Notes under the pieces: model-generated
The model's input: the letters and a program-made list of their open reading frames with translations, nothing else
The model's database searches: none
Told to the model about the DNA's origin: nothing
Origin: Lacticaseibacillus porcinae
Lineage (GTDB): Bacteria; Bacillota; Bacilli; Lactobacillales; Lactobacillaceae
Direction: 5' to 3'
DNA: 64,000 nt
NCBI RefSeq assembly: GCF_003946305.1
Contig: NZ_RHNS01000011.1
Coordinates: 16,656 to 80,655, forward strand
Part shown: in pieces, positions 49,785 to 58,520 of the stretch
Layout: each line of letters opens with the position of its first letter
Position numbering within the stretch: position 1 is the first letter of the stretch
Program-made: the position numbers and the translations under genes

Positions 49785-49882
49785 TATCGATGCCGGACAT
49801 CATTTGCATCAGAAGTATCAAGCTTCATTTATGTCTCGGCCCCATTCTCGATATGCATCGCCGCCACCTTTCAGCAATACAC

Positions 49883-49908
49883 AAAACGGCCGCGTATTGA
49901 CGCGACCG
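49883..49908 (-). terminator. Terminator of the Fur-family gene
   Basis: CGGTCGCGT pairs with ACGCGGCCG around CAAT and is followed by TTTTGTG on the minus strand. Confidence 0.6.
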
Positions 49909-49913
49909 CTACT

Positions 49914-50348
49914 TTATTTGGCCAGTTTTTTGGCACAGTCAGCACATAACCCATACAATTCAAAGTTATGACTGGCAATTTTAGCCCCTGGGACTTGGGC
50001 TTCAAAGAACCCTAAAGGACACATTTGTAATTCTTGCGCGCGATGACAGTTGGTGCAGATGAAGTGATGGTGATGCGGATGTTGATAATCACATTGCATT
50101 TTGACAATAGCTTGTTCATCTTGGACTTCGTGTTCAAGGATGCCGAGTTCTTCAAAGGCTTTGACGTTGCGATAAATGGTATCATGCGAAAGGCCAGGAT
50201 ATTGACTGCGCATGTAAGCATCAAGGCTAGTGACCGTCACATAACTATCAGCATGGCGCTCCAAATACGCCACTAAATCGCGGCGTTGTTTGGTGACGCG
50301 CATCCCACTTTGTTTCATTCGCTCAATGGCGATCGCAGCTTTTGACAT
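49914..50348 (-). CDS. Fur-family metalloregulator (Zur- or PerR-like)
   Basis: 144 residues. A winged helix (LVAYLERHADSYVTVTSLDA, LSHDTIYRNVKAFEELGIL) and a dimer domain with HPHHHHFICTNC and GLCADC, so two CxxC pairs for structural zinc, and His residues for the regulatory metal. Which metal cannot be told. It could act at the box before the VIT genes. Confidence 0.85.
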   Translation of the reverse strand: MSKAAIAIERMKQSGMRVTKQRRDLVAYLERHADSYVTVTSLDAYMRSQYPGLSHDTIYRNVKAFEELGILEHEVQDEQAIVKMQCDYQHPHHHHFICTNCHRAQELQMCPLGFFEAQVPGAKIASHNFELYGLCADCAKKLAK

Positions 50349-50407
50349 CGGCTTCCATCCTTTCGCTTAGATCCATTACGATTAACTCATATTAACACAG
50401 TTACTAA

Positions 50408-50980
50408 CTAAAAACCAGCAACCTCTTTGGCTAATTGTTTCATGAATTGATCGATTTGTTGCTGCGCTTGCGTCCAGTCATCGTTAGCGATCACGGTGGC
50501 ACTCGCTTTTAATTCAGCAGGTAACACCAAGTCGCGTTGATATTCAGGACTGGCAAGGCGCGCAGCCACCATTTTCGGATCATCGCCGCGTTCCAGCAAT
50601 CGCGATTCTAAAATTGCGGGATCATCGATGGTTAAAAAAAGCGTTTTAACCGCGGGACCGAGCTTTTGCGCATAAGTGATCGCGCCTTTGGTATCCAAGA
50701 CGATGCTGGCAAAATTATGTTTGTCCCAAGCGGCATACAAGGATTCATAAGAACTGCCATAACGAAAGCCAGCATAAGTCACGTCTTCGATGTAATGATT
50801 ATGATCAAAACTTGCAGGCGTTTCGAAGGCGTAATCGATACCTTCGACTTCATTGTAGCGCTTGGGCCTGGTGGTATGCGTCATCACCCGTTGAATATTG
50901 TAGGTTTGGGTCAAATAGCGACTGACGGTGGTTTTGCCAGTACCAGTCGCCCCAGTGATCACGATCAACCTATGCGCCAT
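50408..50980 (-). CDS. Guanylate-kinase-like protein
   Basis: 190 residues with CGGAGGACCTC. P-loop GATGTGKTTVSR (residues 9-20), then THTTRPKRYNEVEGIDYAF, the GMP-binding segment of guanylate kinases, and a lid with ESRLLERGDDPKMVAARL. The family is usually over 200 residues, so this is probably a second, non-housekeeping copy. Overlaps the upstream small gene by 11 nt. Confidence 0.75.
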   Translation of the reverse strand: MAHRLIVITGATGTGKTTVSRYLTQTYNIQRVMTHTTRPKRYNEVEGIDYAFETPASFDHNHYIEDVTYAGFRYGSSYESLYAAWDKHNFASIVLDTKGAITYAQKLGPAVKTLFLTIDDPAILESRLLERGDDPKMVAARLASPEYQRDLVLPAELKASATVIANDDWTQAQQQIDQFMKQLAKEVAGF

Positions 50981-51326
50981 GAGGTCCTCCGATCGGTGTC
51001 ACTTCAATGTGCAATTGAAATTGTTCGGTTGCATCCATCACATTAAACACGAAATGGTCATCCCCGAATTCCCCGAACGTCAATGTATCATCAGTCGCAT
51101 CATCCAACGCTTGAACGTCAGTACTACCATTTTGTAAAAAGTCGACGATCGCATCGTGAAGTTGATGAATATCTTGCAGATCACTCACTGCAAGTTCCGA
51201 CACTAAAAGGCGCAATGCCTTTTGAGTTGCTGATAATAAATCAGGCAATGGTTCTTCATCGATGCCGGCATGAAACACCGCTAAAGTTCCTTGTTGATAA
51301 CTTGCCCCAATGATCCCATATTGCAT
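50970..51326 (-). CDS. Hypothetical acidic protein
   Basis: 118 residues, AAGAGGCGTTTGCG upstream. Acidic throughout, with a helical middle (LLSATQKALRLLVSELAVSD) and a beta-rich end (DHFVFNVMDATEQFQLHIEV). Coupled to the guanylate-kinase-like gene. No family recognised. Confidence 0.6.
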   Translation of the reverse strand: MQYGIIGASYQQGTLAVFHAGIDEEPLPDLLSATQKALRLLVSELAVSDLQDIHQLHDAIVDFLQNGSTDVQALDDATDDTLTFGEFGDDHFVFNVMDATEQFQLHIEVTPIGGPHGA

Positions 51327-51374
51327 CGCAAACGCCTCTTTTCTCTTTTATTTCATTATATCAAATAATGGGTT

Positions 51375-51400
51375 TAAAAAAACCGCGGTTTCCCGCGGTT
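51375..51400 (-). terminator. Terminator of the NlpC/P60 gene
   Basis: AACCGCGG pairs with CCGCGGTT around a GAAA-type loop and is followed by seven T on the minus strand. Confidence 0.85.
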
Positions 51401-51414
51401 GAATCGACAATTGA

Positions 51415-52530
51415 TTACAGGCGACGGGCAAAGCTTGGTGACCAAGCACTGATGCTTTGAACCGTCACGTTTTGACCAGGTTGTGGGGCGTGAATGTAAC
51501 GGCCGCCACCGATGTAAATGGCCACGTGATAAGCAGAACCAACGCCACCCCAGAACAGCAAGTCGCCAGTTTGTAAGGCGGACATGGAAACTGAAGTCCC
51601 CATGGTGGATTGGGTTTCAGAGCTATGTGGTAAGCTGACGCCGATTTGTGACGCAGCATACATCACTAAGCCAGAGCAGTCAAAGCCTGAAGGACTTGCG
51701 CCACCCCAGACATAAGGCACGCCGATGTAACGTTGGGCGATGCCGGCGATGCCAGACAAGTGACCAGTCCCGGCGTTAGTAGCAGGCTGAGCAGCTTTAG
51801 CCGTTACAGTTGCGGCTTGAATAGCAGACTTAGAAGCTTGTACTGGTGTCGCTGCCGCTTTTGCTTGGGTGTTGGCTTTCGCAACGTCGCCTTGAAGGGC
51901 TTTGTAAGCTGCTTGGTTATCATTGATTTTCTTTTGGAGATCGGCTTGTTTGGCAGAAGCTTGTGCAGACAGAGTCTTTAAGGAGTCGCGATCTTTTTCA
52001 AGTTTGGCTTCGTTTGCCACTAAGGTTGCTTTGTTATCAACTGCTTGTTGCTTAGCATCGGCCAAATCTTTGTTCGCAGATTGGACATCTGCTAAAGCTT
52101 GTTGGTTCGCCTCGTTGAGCTTCCCGACAGTAAAGGAGCGAGAAACAGCATCATCTAAATTCTTGGCATTTAAGATAAAGTCGAAATAAACGTTACCAGT
52201 GACAGAGTTACCAGCTTCTTTTTGTAAAGAACGCAATTGCGCCTTCATGTTTGCTGTGCGCTTCGTCAATTCAGCTTGGGCTTTGGTGATTTTCACTTCA
52301 TATGTATTGATCTTCGCCGTTGCATCTTTGATGTTTGCTTGGGCATTTTGGATCTCAACAGCTTTTGCTGATGCTTGTTCGTTCAATTTGGCGACGCTGT
52401 TTTGGGCTTGTTGCAATTGGGCTTGCAAGCTCGCAGTACTTTCTGCGGCATTCACAGTGTGTGCCCCTACCCCGATGGTGGTCAAAATAGTTGCAAATGC
52501 GATTGCGGTTACAGTTTTGATCGATGTCAT
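51415..52530 (-). CDS. Secreted NlpC/P60 endopeptidase, p75/Msp1-like
   Basis: 371 residues. Signal peptide to about residue 28 (ending HTVNAAES), a long coiled coil (residues 30-220), an Ala-rich linker and a C-terminal NlpC/P60 domain with Cys285 (GFDCSGL), His335 (AYHVAIY) and His347 (YIHAPQ). It cleaves peptide bonds in peptidoglycan during cell separation. Same layout as the Lactobacillus p75 protein. A near WalR-type repeat lies upstream. Confidence 0.92.
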   Translation of the reverse strand: MTSIKTVTAIAFATILTTIGVGAHTVNAAESTASLQAQLQQAQNSVAKLNEQASAKAVEIQNAQANIKDATAKINTYEVKITKAQAELTKRTANMKAQLRSLQKEAGNSVTGNVYFDFILNAKNLDDAVSRSFTVGKLNEANQQALADVQSANKDLADAKQQAVDNKATLVANEAKLEKDRDSLKTLSAQASAKQADLQKKINDNQAAYKALQGDVAKANTQAKAAATPVQASKSAIQAATVTAKAAQPATNAGTGHLSGIAGIAQRYIGVPYVWGGASPSGFDCSGLVMYAASQIGVSLPHSSETQSTMGTSVSMSALQTGDLLFWGGVGSAYHVAIYIGGGRYIHAPQPGQNVTVQSISAWSPSFARRL

Positions 52531-52634
52531 GAATTATTCGCTCCTCTAAGCAATTGTCGAGAATAGTGTAACAAACCAGTGTTACAGAAACATGTCGTCA
52601 CAGTTAACGGTTGAATGCGTTATCGATACAAAAC

Positions 52635-52664
52635 AAAAAAGCGATCGAGAATAATCTCGATCGC
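52635..52664 (-). terminator. Terminator of the CHAP hydrolase gene
   Basis: A perfect 10-bp stem, GCGATCGAGA with TCTCGATCGC, followed by TTTTTTG on the minus strand. Confidence 0.9.
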
Positions 52665-52672
52665 AACTTTGA

Positions 52673-53875
52673 TTAACGATGGATGTAAGTGTAGCTACCA
52701 GCACCAGAAATGGTGTCAGTGTTAGGACCAGTTGGTGATGAGAAGCCCATACCACCTTGTTGGATCGTAATGGAGTTACCAGAAACCCCAACGACATAAG
52801 CCACGTGACCGTATGAACCATCAGCAGTCCAGTGACCACCAACAGATTGACCAGCAGCGAAGACCACGATTGAACCAACTGCAGGCGTGTTGTTGACAGT
52901 GAAGCCTTCAGCAGCAGCTGAAGCGCCCCATTGTGCGCCGTTACCCCAGTGGTTGCCGGCCCATGGTGCAACAGACTTCACGTAGTACGTGCATTGGCCC
53001 CAAGCATAGGCGTTACCTGCGGAGTCACCAGAGGTATGGGTGCCGCCATTGGTGTTGATCGTTGCGCCTGCGTTGCTTGAGCTACCACTGTTAGTGTTCA
53101 CTTTGGCAGTGGTGTTAGTAGTTGTTGCTTTAGCTGCCGTTGCAGTAGCTGCAAGCTTAGCTAAGGAAGCTTTGGCTGCAGCATCTTCTTTAGCTGCTTG
53201 GGCTTGTAATGAAATTAAAACATCTTTGTTGTCGGCGATTTTTTTGTTCAAAGCCGTCGTCTTCGCATCAGCAGATGACTTCAAGTTCACCAGAGAAGCT
53301 TTGTCAGCTTCCAAAGAAGCCTTGGTGTCGACTAAGTCTTGCTTCTTGGCAACTTGTTCGTTTTGCAGATCCGTCAACTTCGTCTTAGCGTCGTTAACTG
53401 CAGCTAAGGCATCTTTGTTGGCTTGGTTCAACTTGTTGACCGTAGAAGCACGGGAGATCAAGTCGGACAAGTCTTTGGAGTTCAAGGCGAAATCCACATA
53501 GACGTTACCAGTGACAGAATCACCAGTTTGTTTTTGTAAAGAAACCAATTGCTTCTTTAAAACGTCTTTACGAGCTGCAAGTTCGGCTTCAGTCTTAGTG
53601 ACTTCACCAGCTAATTCAGTGATCTTAGCTTCAGTTGCAGTGATCTTAGCTTGGGCGTCAGAAATCGCCGTGTTTTTATCGTTGATTTTGTTTTGTAAGT
53701 CAGTTACTTCCGAGTTAGCAGCTGCCAAGTCAGAAAGTAACTTGTTCGTTGAACTTTGGTTGGAAGAAATTTGAGTTTGGGTGTCGCTAGCCGCGGATAC
53801 GGGCATTGTCGTTGCAGCGAATGCTGTCAAGGTTACTGCGGTTACCATGGTTGTTAAGATTGTTTGTAACTTCAT
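52673..53875 (-). CDS. Secreted CHAP-domain hydrolase, p40/Msp2-like
   Basis: 400 residues. Signal peptide ending near MPVSAASD, a long coiled coil (residues 30-240), an Ala/Thr/Asn-rich linker and a CHAP domain with Cys295 (AWGQCTYYVK) and His357 (SYGHVAYVVG). It would cut peptidoglycan peptides. The same layout as the p40 protein of Lactobacillus casei-group strains. A WalR-like box is upstream, fitting WalKR control of cell-wall hydrolases. Confidence 0.92.
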   Translation of the reverse strand: MKLQTILTTMVTAVTLTAFAATTMPVSAASDTQTQISSNQSSTNKLLSDLAAANSEVTDLQNKINDKNTAISDAQAKITATEAKITELAGEVTKTEAELAARKDVLKKQLVSLQKQTGDSVTGNVYVDFALNSKDLSDLISRASTVNKLNQANKDALAAVNDAKTKLTDLQNEQVAKKQDLVDTKASLEADKASLVNLKSSADAKTTALNKKIADNKDVLISLQAQAAKEDAAAKASLAKLAATATAAKATTTNTTAKVNTNSGSSSNAGATINTNGGTHTSGDSAGNAYAWGQCTYYVKSVAPWAGNHWGNGAQWGASAAAEGFTVNNTPAVGSIVVFAAGQSVGGHWTADGSYGHVAYVVGVSGNSITIQQGGMGFSSPTGPNTDTISGAGSYTYIHR

Positions 53876-53931
53876 TATGTTTTTGCCACCCTTTTTTCGT
53901 TAATCACTGGTATTAAGATTAACGTTTCAAC

Positions 53932-53948
53932 GTTACACAAACATTACA
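53932..53948 (-). promoter_or_regulatory. WalR-like box upstream of the CHAP hydrolase
   Basis: On the minus strand TGTAAT-GTTTG-TGTAAC matches the WalR direct repeat TGTWAH-N5-TGTWAH at every defined position. It lies about 57 bp before the start codon. Confidence 0.65.
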
Positions 53949-53997
53949 GTGCAATTACTATCGACGTACATTTAGAAGTCGCGTCGTAATGTTTCCG

Positions 53998-54027
53998 AAA
54001 AAAATAGGCCTTGCAAAAGGCCTATTT
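53998..54027 (-). terminator. tyrS terminator
   Basis: AAATAGGCCTT pairs with AAGGCCTATTT around TTGC, followed by a T run on the minus strand. Confidence 0.85.
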
Positions 54028-54036
54028 ATCAACGTT

Positions 54037-55296
54037 TTAATGAATACGGACTAAGAAGTATTTCTTTTTACCGCGTTTTACAATAACAAATTTGCCGTCA
54101 AAATGACTGCTTGGATCGATTTCAAAATCTACATCGCGTTGTTTTTCCCCATTAATGGAAATGGCGCCATTGGTGATATCTTCGCGTGCTTGACGACGTG
54201 AAGATTCGATCTTGGTGGTATCGACTAACCAAGTGACGATGTTTTCTGGTGTCGCAGTGGCATCCGCGGTTGGGAATTGTTTGAAACCTTGTTCGATTTC
54301 GCTGGCGGTTAAATCTTGAACATTGCCAGAGAATAACGCTGCAGAAATGGCTTCCGCTTCTTTAACCGCAGCTTCACCATGAACGAACTTGGTGACTTCT
54401 TGGGCTAAGCGCCGTTGGCCGATGCGCTTTTCAGGCGCTTCTGCTGATTGCTTCACGAGGTCGGCGATTTCCTCTTGTGACAAGAAAGTAAAGAACTTCA
54501 AGAATTTCTCAACGTCATGGTCATCTTGGTTGAACCAGAATTGATAGAATTCGTAAGGGCTAGTTTTTTCAGGATCCAAGTATACCGCGCCGCCAGCGGA
54601 CTTCCCAAACTTGGTGCCGTCAGCTTTCAGCATCAACGGGTTGGTCAAGCCATAAACTTTCGCATCAGCGCCTTCAGTTTTGTGAATTAAATCGATGCCG
54701 GCAGTGATGTTCCCCCATTGATCGGCACCACCGAGTTGGACTTGGACATCTTCATGTTTATATAGATGTAAAAAGTCGATCGATTGCAAAATTTGGTACG
54801 TGAACTCGGTGTAAGAGATCCCTTTTTCAAGGCGTGACGCCACGACTTCTTTAGCCAGCATTTGGTTAACTGGGAACAACTTCCCAAAGTCACGCAAGAA
54901 GTCCAACATCGAAAGCTTGGACAACCAAGTGTAGTTATCCACGATCCGGAAGTTATCGCGACCGAAAAGTTTTTCCATTTGCTTGGTGAGCTTTGCTTTG
55001 TTTTCGGCAATGGTGTCCATAGTTTGTAACACCCGTTCCGAGTTACGACCAGAAGGATCCCCGATCGAACCAGTCCCCCCACCGATCAAAATCACCGGTT
55101 TGTGACCCATCAATTGGAATCGCTTGAGCATCATGAACGGAATCAAATGTCCAACATGTAAGGAATCACCGGTAGGATCGGTACCGACATAAATGCCGAC
55201 TTGCTTTTCTTCGGTGAGCTTGCGCAAACCTTCTTCGTCTGTCAATTGGTTTAACGCCCCGCGCCAAGCCAGTTCATCTAAAATGTTCTTTGCCAT
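54037..55296 (-). CDS. tyrS: Tyrosyl-tRNA synthetase
   Basis: 419 residues from the ATG at 55296 (AAATAAGGAGGCTATC). HIGH motif HVGH at 47-50, KMSKS-type KFGKS at 229-233, GGADQWGNITAGID for tyrosine/ATP, and a C-terminal S4 RNA-binding domain (QAREDITNGAISINGEKQRD). It charges tRNA-Tyr. Controlled by a T-box leader. Confidence 0.97.
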   Translation of the reverse strand: MAKNILDELAWRGALNQLTDEEGLRKLTEEKQVGIYVGTDPTGDSLHVGHLIPFMMLKRFQLMGHKPVILIGGGTGSIGDPSGRNSERVLQTMDTIAENKAKLTKQMEKLFGRDNFRIVDNYTWLSKLSMLDFLRDFGKLFPVNQMLAKEVVASRLEKGISYTEFTYQILQSIDFLHLYKHEDVQVQLGGADQWGNITAGIDLIHKTEGADAKVYGLTNPLMLKADGTKFGKSAGGAVYLDPEKTSPYEFYQFWFNQDDHDVEKFLKFFTFLSQEEIADLVKQSAEAPEKRIGQRRLAQEVTKFVHGEAAVKEAEAISAALFSGNVQDLTASEIEQGFKQFPTADATATPENIVTWLVDTTKIESSRRQAREDITNGAISINGEKQRDVDFEIDPSSHFDGKFVIVKRGKKKYFLVRIH

Positions 55297-55320
55297 GATA
55301 GCCTCCTTATTTTCTGCAAA

Positions 55321-55520
55321 AAAATAGCCCTGAACAAAAAATCTTGTCCAGAGGCGAATAGTCCGCGGTACCACCCTGATTTATCACTCATTAATGGTTA
55401 ACGGCATCGCCCGTGACTGTTTGCTTACAAGGTAACTCCCTCGCCTCAGCTTGTTGACTTTCAGCAATTCGTCAACTCTCTTTGTCCACACCGAAGCAGG
55501 TTTTCTTGCACAGTCCAAAT
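55321..55520 (-). promoter_or_regulatory. T-box leader of tyrS
   Basis: The conserved T-box AGGGTGGTACCGCGG is at 55363-55377. A TAC codon in the probable specifier region is at 55432-55434, fitting tyrosine. AGAGAG in stem I and a terminator hairpin (55321-55356) followed by seven T complete the leader. Uncharged tRNA-Tyr would favour read-through. Confidence 0.9.
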
Positions 55521-55527
55521 TACATTT

Positions 55528-55555
55528 AGTCTAGCATATGAGTTCGGTTTGTCAA
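55528..55555 (-). promoter_or_regulatory. tyrS promoter
   Basis: TTGACA (55550-55555) and TAGACT (55528-55533) with a 16-bp spacer and an extended TGC, starting the T-box leader near 55521. Confidence 0.75.
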
Positions 55556-55577
55556 TTGTTGTTGACAAACTCACGCT

Positions 55578-55906
55578 GTCCGGCATCGTCAGTGTGAATT
55601 TGATTTCTCAGTTTGCTATACCAACTTGCCTTGCGGCACGAAAATCTGTGGGCTCCGACAATTTGGCGACACTACGGTGAATTGGACAAGTTGCCAGTGC
55701 GGCCGTCTGCAGAAATCGGCAAAGCCCGCCGATGTTCTTGCGACTAAAAATTGAACCGGAGAAGATCGCTCCGTTTCAATTTTTGCCGGTGAAATCTGCG
55801 CGAACCGCCATAAACCGGCGTTTCACTTGATTTCACTACCACAGGCAATTGTCCAATTCACCTCCGTTTTGCCAAATCATCTCCGCCCACAGATTTTCTC
55901 GTTGAT
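55578..55906. repeat. Composite palindromic element, module A, copy 3
   Basis: Core 55640-55898, with the ends GAAAATCTGTGGGCTCCGA and TCTCCGCCCACAGATTTTC. Very close to copy 2 over the whole length, with inner differences that tend to keep pairing (for example GAAAATCTGT with ACAGATTTTC). No gene. Confidence 0.75.
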
Positions 55907-55998
55907 GTATCTCACTTCTAAATCAAATACGCTCACGTATAACGTTATTCGATAGATAAATGTCATAGCAACCTTGGCAACATGTGTTTCTTAGCCAT

Positions 55999-56255
55999 CA
56001 GGTGACAGTGGGCTACCGTAGTGGAAGTGATTTGAAATTGGGACGGAGGCTGGCCGTCGGTGCGTGGTGAGATTTCCGTTAGCGACTTGTCGCTTACGGA
56101 AAGCCGCAGGTGGAGATCCACTTGGCGATGAGCGTAGCGAAGCGTCCAAGTTAGCTCCGCCGAGGACCCTCACTACGCACCGACGAGCCAGCTGGAGTCC
56201 AAATTTCAAATCACTGTAACGGAGCTAGTCTACTGGCGCCTGGTGGCAGCATGAA
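55999..56255. repeat. Composite palindromic element, module B, copy 2
   Basis: Inner part 56026-56215, from AGTGATTTGAAAT to ATTTCAAATCACT, framed by TCAGGTGACAGTGGGCTA and a right flank like that of module C. It follows module A by about 128 bp. The rest of 56,256-56,440 shows nothing recognisable. Confidence 0.7.
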
Positions 56256-56443
56256 ACACTCACGCTGCCGGACAGCGATGTGTGAGTCAGCAGCTCTACA
56301 TTAGAACAATTATTAAGATAGTTTTGAACAATCGCTCAGTGAAATTTATTGTTGGCGACTGGCTTGTGTGTGCCTTGTTATCGCCTTGTAAATGGCGTAG
56401 AGTCGAGGTGATTCAGGGCGACCAAAAATTGTGATGACCTGAC

Positions 56444-56472
56444 TTTACTTTTAAATTCAACGGGACTATAAT
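56444..56472 (+). promoter_or_regulatory. Promoter of the VIT gene pair
   Basis: TTTACT (56444-56449) and TATAAT (56467-56472), 17 bp apart. Confidence 0.6.
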
Positions 56473-56483
56473 ATTCACGTTGT

Positions 56484-56498
56484 TTAGAATGATTATAA
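56484..56498 (+). promoter_or_regulatory. PerR/Fur-type box before the VIT genes
   Basis: TTAGAATGATTATAA differs from the PerR consensus TTATAATNATTATAA at one defined place. It beg ins a few bases after the predicted transcription start, so a bound regulator would block transcription. Confidence 0.65.
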
Positions 56499-56516
56499 TT
56501 TATTTGGAGGCCACAC

Positions 56517-57185
56517 ATGAGCTTAGCAGAAAAGATCAATGTGATGCGGGCCAGCGTTATGGGGGCAAATGACGGCATCCTCAGTGTTGCAGGGATCGTC
56601 ATTGGGGTCGCAGGTGCGACCAGCAATAGTTATGCCATTTTACTGTCAGGATTATCAGGAATGTTAGCTGGCACAGTGTCGATGGCGATGGGCGAATACG
56701 TATCAGTCAACACCCAGCGCGATTCAGAAAAAAATGCAGTGATCAAAGAATCTCGTGCTTTAGATGATGATTATCAAGGTGAACTTGATTTTATTCAAAA
56801 CAAATACCAACAAACCGGTATTTCCGCGGAATTAGCGGCGCAGGCTGCCAAGGAAATGATGGCCAAAGATCCCGTCAATGTCGGGGTCCGCGAACGCTAC
56901 GGCTTTGATCCCCATGTGAAAACCAGTGCGATTTCTGCAGCGATGGCATCAATGATCTCGTTTCCGCTTGGATCGATCTTACCATTAGTTGCCATTTCCT
57001 TGTTGCCAACTGACATTCGCGTGATGGCGACAGTGATCGCCGTGATCATTGCGTTAGCGATCACCGGCTACACTGCCGCGGCATTAGGCAACGCCAATCG
57101 CAGTCGGGCAATGTTGCGCAATGTGGTATCTGGGATCTTGACTATGGCCGTCACCTACTTGGCCGGCTCGTTGTTTGCTCACTAG
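56517..57185 (+). CDS. VIT-family metal transporter 1
   Basis: 222 residues with TTTGGAGGCCACAC. Family marks: RASVMGANDGILSVAGIVIG and SMAMGEYVSVNTQRDSE, a central cytoplasmic acidic helix region with several Glu/Asp, and three membrane segments in the C-terminal half. VIT/CCC1-type proteins move iron or manganese out of the cytoplasm. It overlaps no gene; the second VIT gene starts 13 bp later. Confidence 0.9.
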   Translation: MSLAEKINVMRASVMGANDGILSVAGIVIGVAGATSNSYAILLSGLSGMLAGTVSMAMGEYVSVNTQRDSEKNAVIKESRALDDDYQGELDFIQNKYQQTGISAELAAQAAKEMMAKDPVNVGVRERYGFDPHVKTSAISAAMASMISFPLGSILPLVAISLLPTDIRVMATVIAVIIALAITGYTAAALGNANRSRAMLRNVVSGILTMAVTYLAGSLFAH

Positions 57186-57198
57186 GAGGTGGACGCAG

Positions 57199-57894
57199 AT
57201 GAAAACTCTCACATTAAAAAAGCGTCACACTCAAACGATGGCTGAGCGAGCAAATACCTTGCGTGCTGGGGTCTTAGGCGCAAATGATGGTATTTTGACC
57301 GTGGTTGGGGTGCTTTTCTCGGTCGCGGCAGCCACAACCAATCATTTTACGATTTTCATTGCCGGCTTAGCTGACTTGCTCGCTTGTGCGTTTTCGATGG
57401 CTAGTGGTGAATATGCCAGTGTTTCCTCGCAAAAAGACACCGAAGCTTCAGTGGTAGCCACAGAAGCTGAATTGTTGAAAACTGATTACGCCGGTGAACT
57501 CAAAGCCGTGATCCAGCATTACGTCGATCGCGGCGTATCGACCATTACCGCTGAAAAAATCGCAACTGAGTTAATGACTAAAGATGCCCTTGGTACGGTG
57601 ATCGATGTGAAGTACCAATTGAAACAAGGCCATTATATGAATCCTTGGGACGCAGCGTTTTCTAGTTTAGTCGCGGCTGCTAGTGGTGGGATCTTTCCAT
57701 TGATCGCCATGACGTTTTTGCCAGGTGTTTGGGCTTGGCCTGGTACTATTGCCGCAGTTGTCGCCTCCAGTTGCTTAACTGGTTATTTATCCGCGAAGTT
57801 TGGTGATGGGTTAGTCAAAACTGCAGTGATCCGCAACGTGATCATCGGCATTATCACCATGGCCATTCATTATGGCATTGGCCAAGTGATGTAA
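57199..57894 (+). CDS. VIT-family metal transporter 2
   Basis: 231 residues from the ATG at 57199 (TAGGAGGTGGACGCAG). Paralogue of the upstream gene: RAGVLGANDGILTVVGVLFS, SMASGEYASVSSQKDTEAS, then a metal-binding helical region and C-terminal membrane segments. The two may form a heterodimer. Ends at a shared terminator. Confidence 0.9.
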   Translation: MKTLTLKKRHTQTMAERANTLRAGVLGANDGILTVVGVLFSVAAATTNHFTIFIAGLADLLACAFSMASGEYASVSSQKDTEASVVATEAELLKTDYAGELKAVIQHYVDRGVSTITAEKIATELMTKDALGTVIDVKYQLKQGHYMNPWDAAFSSLVAAASGGIFPLIAMTFLPGVWAWPGTIAAVVASSCLTGYLSAKFGDGLVKTAVIRNVIIGIITMAIHYGIGQVM

Positions 57895-57901
57895 ACCGAT
57901 C

Positions 57902-57941
57902 AAAAAAGTCGTCGTCGAAAAAATTCGACGACGACTTTTTT
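57902..57941. terminator. Bidirectional terminator
   Basis: A perfect stem, AAAAAAGTCGTCGTCGAA with TTCGACGACGACTTTTTT, between the VIT pair and the ArsR-family gene. Confidence 0.9.
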
Positions 57942-57982
57942 GTTGCGGACAGCCGGCAAAACCAGCGGCTGTTTTTCAAAGA

Positions 57983-58327
57983 TTACTTCTCTGTTGTTGA
58001 GTTGCGACGCTTTAAGGCATCAGTGAGGCGTTCTAGGCGCGCGATGGTGTCATCTAGCGTCAAATAGTAATAGACGATATTGCCTTCTTGATGAGAATCG
58101 ACCATGCCAATATCTTTTAATGCCTTGAGATGATGCGAGGTTGCTGGCTGTGATAACCCGATTTCTTCAGCCAAGTCATTGACTTTAAGGCCTTGGGAAT
58201 CCTTGGCCGCACCAAGGATCATCAATAAACGTTGCCGATTTTCGTTGGAAAGTGCGTTAAGATGTCCGATATCCGATTGAAATTCTTCAAGCGCTTCTTG
58301 TTGCGCTGCGGAATAATGCTCTGCCAT
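57983..58327 (-). CDS. ArsR-family transcription regulator
   Basis: 114 residues. Winged helix: ALSNENRQRLLMILGAAKDS, NDLAEEIGLSQPATSHHLKA and LKDIGMVDSHQEGNIVYYYL. No Cys, so it does not use the CxC metal site of ArsR itself. Targets unknown. Confidence 0.85.
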   Translation of the reverse strand: MAEHYSAAQQEALEEFQSDIGHLNALSNENRQRLLMILGAAKDSQGLKVNDLAEEIGLSQPATSHHLKALKDIGMVDSHQEGNIVYYYLTLDDTIARLERLTDALKRRNSTTEK

Positions 58328-58482
58328 TTCCTTCCTCCACTTGTTACGAGATATGTTTACCCTTAGTGTACCTGATTTTTGACGAAAAAGGGCATTTTTG
58401 CACAGAAAATATTCAGATTTTTATGTGATATGACAATGAAATTGTGTAAGGTGATTCTGCTGTTGAAAAGTAAGCCATTGTA

Positions 58483-58516
58483 ATTTCTGAAATTTTCACG
58501 CATGAATTTCAGAAAT
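58483..58516 (+). promoter_or_regulatory. CodY-like palindrome before ilvE
   Basis: ATTTCTGAAATT (58483-58494) and AATTTCAGAAAT (58505-58516) are perfect inverted copies. The 15-mer TAATTTCTGAAATTT matches the CodY consensus at 12 of 15 places. The array ends just before the -35 box. As RNA it could also form a hairpin followed by six T, so an attenuator is possible if a further promoter exists upstream. Confidence 0.5.
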
Positions 58517-58520
58517 AGGC

